Source: Tenacibaculum sp. MAR_2010_89
Lineage (GTDB): Bacteria; Bacteroidota; Bacteroidia; Flavobacteriales; Flavobacteriaceae
Length of the DNA stretch: 64,000 bases
NCBI RefSeq assembly: GCF_900105985.1
Contig: NZ_FNUB01000005.1
Span: 992,001-1,056,000 of the forward strand
Reading direction: 5' to 3'
Made by a program: the position numbers and the translations under genes. Below the pieces are notes generated by a model. It made no database searches, had not been told where the DNA came from, and saw only the letters and a program-made list of their open reading frames with translations. Every line of letters starts with the position of its first letter. The first letter of the stretch is position 1. Positions 61,966 to 64,000 of this stretch are shown here, one piece after another.

Positions 61966-64000
61966 CTAAAAAATAGATTTAAAATATTCTATATCTCTTT
62001 GTTCTTTATCTTTTACTATGAATTCCTCTTCTGACTTCTCACAAGAAACTTCTTTACCTCCAACAATTATGGAGTTTAATTTAAAGTTTTTTGAAGGCTG
62101 ATTGTATTTATACGTAATTACTTTAGAATTGGACTTATTTTTTTCGTTACTTATAAGTTTAAAATCCTTGAACAAATACTCATCACCTTTAGAATCTTTA
62201 TTAGATGATACTGAGATATAGATTGCTTCATTCGACAATCTTTCTTCAAAAATGTTTGAGTCAATATATTCAAGCTTATGAATTCTAAGAGTTTGTTTTA
62301 GTTGTTCTGCGCTATCACTTTTTTCTTTAGCTCCATATATGGTTTTTTTCATTCTAGCTTTAACTTTTAAAGTAAAGAAACTGGAAAACCTTTTCTTAAA
62401 AGTAATTATACAAACCCCGTCTAAACGATTTCCGTCACCTTCTAATCCTAAATAAAATGAAGCTGAAGCTGAAAAAATTCCTAAAATGCTAAACTTACCA
62501 ACACATAATATATAGGCTTTTATTTGATAGTTACCATAATAACGCTTAATGTAAATACCACCAACTAAATAAGCAACCCCTTTTGCTACACCTCCAATAT
62601 CAGCTTGATAAATAGCTCCAAATTCTAGAACAACTATTAACCCTACAATACCTTGCTTTGGCTCTACAATTATGTTGAAATAACCTTGCCCTCCAAAAGC
62701 TAAATAAATCAATCCAAATTTATTTAATGGAGACCCTAAACCGAATTGTAATTGTAAAGATTTATTTGGGTCAAAAGGGAGAGTTAAAAGAGCTGAAAAA
62801 GAAATGTTGAAAAATTTAAACGGTGCAGCATCAATTGTAAATGGAGGTAAAATATAATTTACCATTGCACCAGAAGAGTTTACCTCAAATATAAGGTTGT
62901 TGCTTATGCCGTTTAAATACTCTTGAATTGCTGAAACAAAACTTAAACAACCTGCAAATTGAACATCTCTAATTTTTACTTGAAAATCATCTTTTACATC
63001 GGAACCAGAAATAAACCTAATTTTTTCAAAATCTACATAGATTAATTTCAAAAAACCTATTTGAAAATCTACAAAAGTTGTATCTGTTAAAAATGATTGC
63101 TTTGATAATACAGGAGAAGCACCTAAAGAAGGAATATTGAATTCAAGTGAATAATTAACATTTACTGATAGCTCAGTATCTCTAGTAGGAACAAAAGAAA
63201 TTATACCTAAGTCAATATTATTAAAATTCTTTGTTTTAAACTGATAGTTTAATTTTTGAGTTGTTGCCTCTTGTAATTTTTCTTTAAACTCTCTAATTTC
63301 TTTTACAAATTTTTGAACCTTAAGGTTTCTTGGGTCATTTTGTAAAACTTTTATTTGTTTTTGATATTCATTATCTAATTCTTTTTTCTTTCGATCAAAG
63401 AAGCCTTTAATTTGCTCTTCTTTATCTTTTAATATATTTTTCTCATTTTCTAAATTAATCTTTAACTTTTCTAATTCTAAATTAATTTGTTGTTCAAATT
63501 TGTAATATGCTAAAATGCCAGTGGTTATCTTATTGAAAGTTTTATTCACTTCACTTTTATATTTTTCTGAAAAATCAGATTGATCTAATTTTTTAAAAAT
63601 ATTTGTTTTCTCTTTTTCAATAGTTTTTTTAATAATTATTATTTTAGGTTTAATCTTATCGTCAACTTCTTTTAAAATCTTATCTAAGTCACTTAATAAG
63701 GCACCTTTCAAATCATCTGAAATTTTATTTAATTGATTGTCATTAATTAAGAAGTCTGTTTTTAAAGAATCATAATAATTTTTATAAAACTCATATTTTT
63801 TAAAATAAACATCAATTTTTTTAATATTTTCAAAGTATATATCTATTTCTGAAGAATTTTTCTCTAGAGTTTTTTGTAGTATAGTACTGTATTTATCAAG
63901 TGTTTTTTCTGTCTTTAGAGAGACTTCATTTTCTAATCTTTTATAATTAGTAAGGTTCAGTTTTTTAAAATATTTAGATGCTTTTTCAACTCCTGTTATA
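61966..64000 (-). CDS. Coiled-coil plus beta-rich protein, 5' end outside window
   Basis: At least 678 residues; the frame stays open to the window edge (no stop codon from 63711 to 64000), so the true start lies beyond 64000. The first about 250 visible residues are a Lys/Glu-rich coiled coil. The middle and end are beta-rich, with glycine-aromatic segments such as FGLIYLAFGGQGYF, LVVLEFGAIYQADIGG and VAYLVGGIYIKRYYGNY, then FSILGIFSASASFYLGLEG. This pattern recalls the C-terminal region of large DUF6603-type proteins, from memory and unverified. It heads the operon with the 1,470-residue protein (4-bp gap). Membrane or pore association is possible but not shown. Confidence 0.7.
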   Translation of the reverse strand, partial: ITGVEKASKYFKKLNLTNYKRLENEVSLKTEKTLDKYSTILQKTLEKNSSEIDIYFENIKKIDVYFKKYEFYKNYYDSLKTDFLINDNQLNKISDDLKGALLSDLDKILKEVDDKIKPKIIIIKKTIEKEKTNIFKKLDQSDFSEKYKSEVNKTFNKITTGILAYYKFEQQINLELEKLKINLENEKNILKDKEEQIKGFFDRKKKELDNEYQKQIKVLQNDPRNLKVQKFVKEIREFKEKLQEATTQKLNYQFKTKNFNNIDLGIISFVPTRDTELSVNVNYSLEFNIPSLGASPVLSKQSFLTDTTFVDFQIGFLKLIYVDFEKIRFISGSDVKDDFQVKIRDVQFAGCLSFVSAIQEYLNGISNNLIFEVNSSGAMVNYILPPFTIDAAPFKFFNISFSALLTLPFDPNKSLQLQFGLGSPLNKFGLIYLAFGGQGYFNIIVEPKQGIVGLIVVLEFGAIYQADIGGVAKGVAYLVGGIYIKRYYGNYQIKAYILCVGKFSILGIFSASASFYLGLEGDGNRLDGVCIITFKKRFSSFFTLKVKARMKKTIYGAKEKSDSAEQLKQTLRIHKLEYIDSNIFEERLSNEAIYISVSSNKDSKGDEYLFKDFKLISNEKNKSNSKVITYKYNQPSKNFKLNSIIVGGKEVSCEKSEEEFIVKDKEQRDIEYFKSIF

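Overview
The window looks like chromosomal DNA of a marine-type Flavobacteriaceae bacterium (Bacteroidota; Tenacibaculum or Polaribacter relatives would fit, but the genus is a guess). The reasons are very AT-rich DNA, no Shine-Dalgarno pattern, TAnnTTTG-like -7 boxes, gliding/type IX secretion (T9SS) type-B C-terminal domains, PorP/SprF and PorE-like OmpA genes, a long type-2 IleRS, and a ribE/pdxA/DUF177/rpmF/fabH/accB/accC block.

Layout. (1) 1-11480: 3' part of a giant SprB-like repeat adhesin (264-bp repeats, 315-bp Ig-like repeats, acidic Ca-binding repeats, type-B sorting domain), then a PorP/SprF-like gene and a PorE-like OmpA gene. (2) 11500-15392: ileS and a DksA/TraR-like gene. (3) 15393-25867: an M61 peptidase, a DCC/DoxX pair, an AraC regulator, a serine hydrolase-ABC exporter operon, and a divergent LytS/LytTR two-component pair. 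(4) 25919-26491: lspA. (5) 26763-44229: a second, complete copy of the adhesin/SprF/PorE-like module. Its adhesin is about 4,786 aa once four 1-base deletions inside its repeats are allowed for. (6) 44353-52864: DUF4230, split YeeE/YedE transporter, waaA, then accC-accB-fabH-rpmF-DUF177-pdxA, with ribE divergent. (7) 53096-54628: patatin-like lipase with two membrane segments. (8) 54683-64000+: the left end of what looks like an integrative element. It begins with a tRNA 3'-end remnant next to a terminator and a tyrosine recombinase, followed by a leftward operon of unfamiliar genes: a coiled-coil/beta-rich protein (cut by the window edge), a 1,470-aa protein, a Cys-rich lipoprotein and a small L,D-transpeptidase-like protein.

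How it works together. The two adhesin modules are paralogous. Each couples a surface filament protein to an outer-membrane SprF-type partner and a peptidoglycan-binding OmpA protein, which is the expected set for T9SS export and anchoring of type-B substrates. The SprF copies are nearly identical (three differences in 307 aa) while the OmpA copies have diverged, which suggests gene conversion. The best candidate for an undescribed system is the 56.6-64 kb operon on the putative element.

Caution: every apparent frameshift in the window lies inside near-identical tandem repeats, so consensus or assembly error is the leading explanation.
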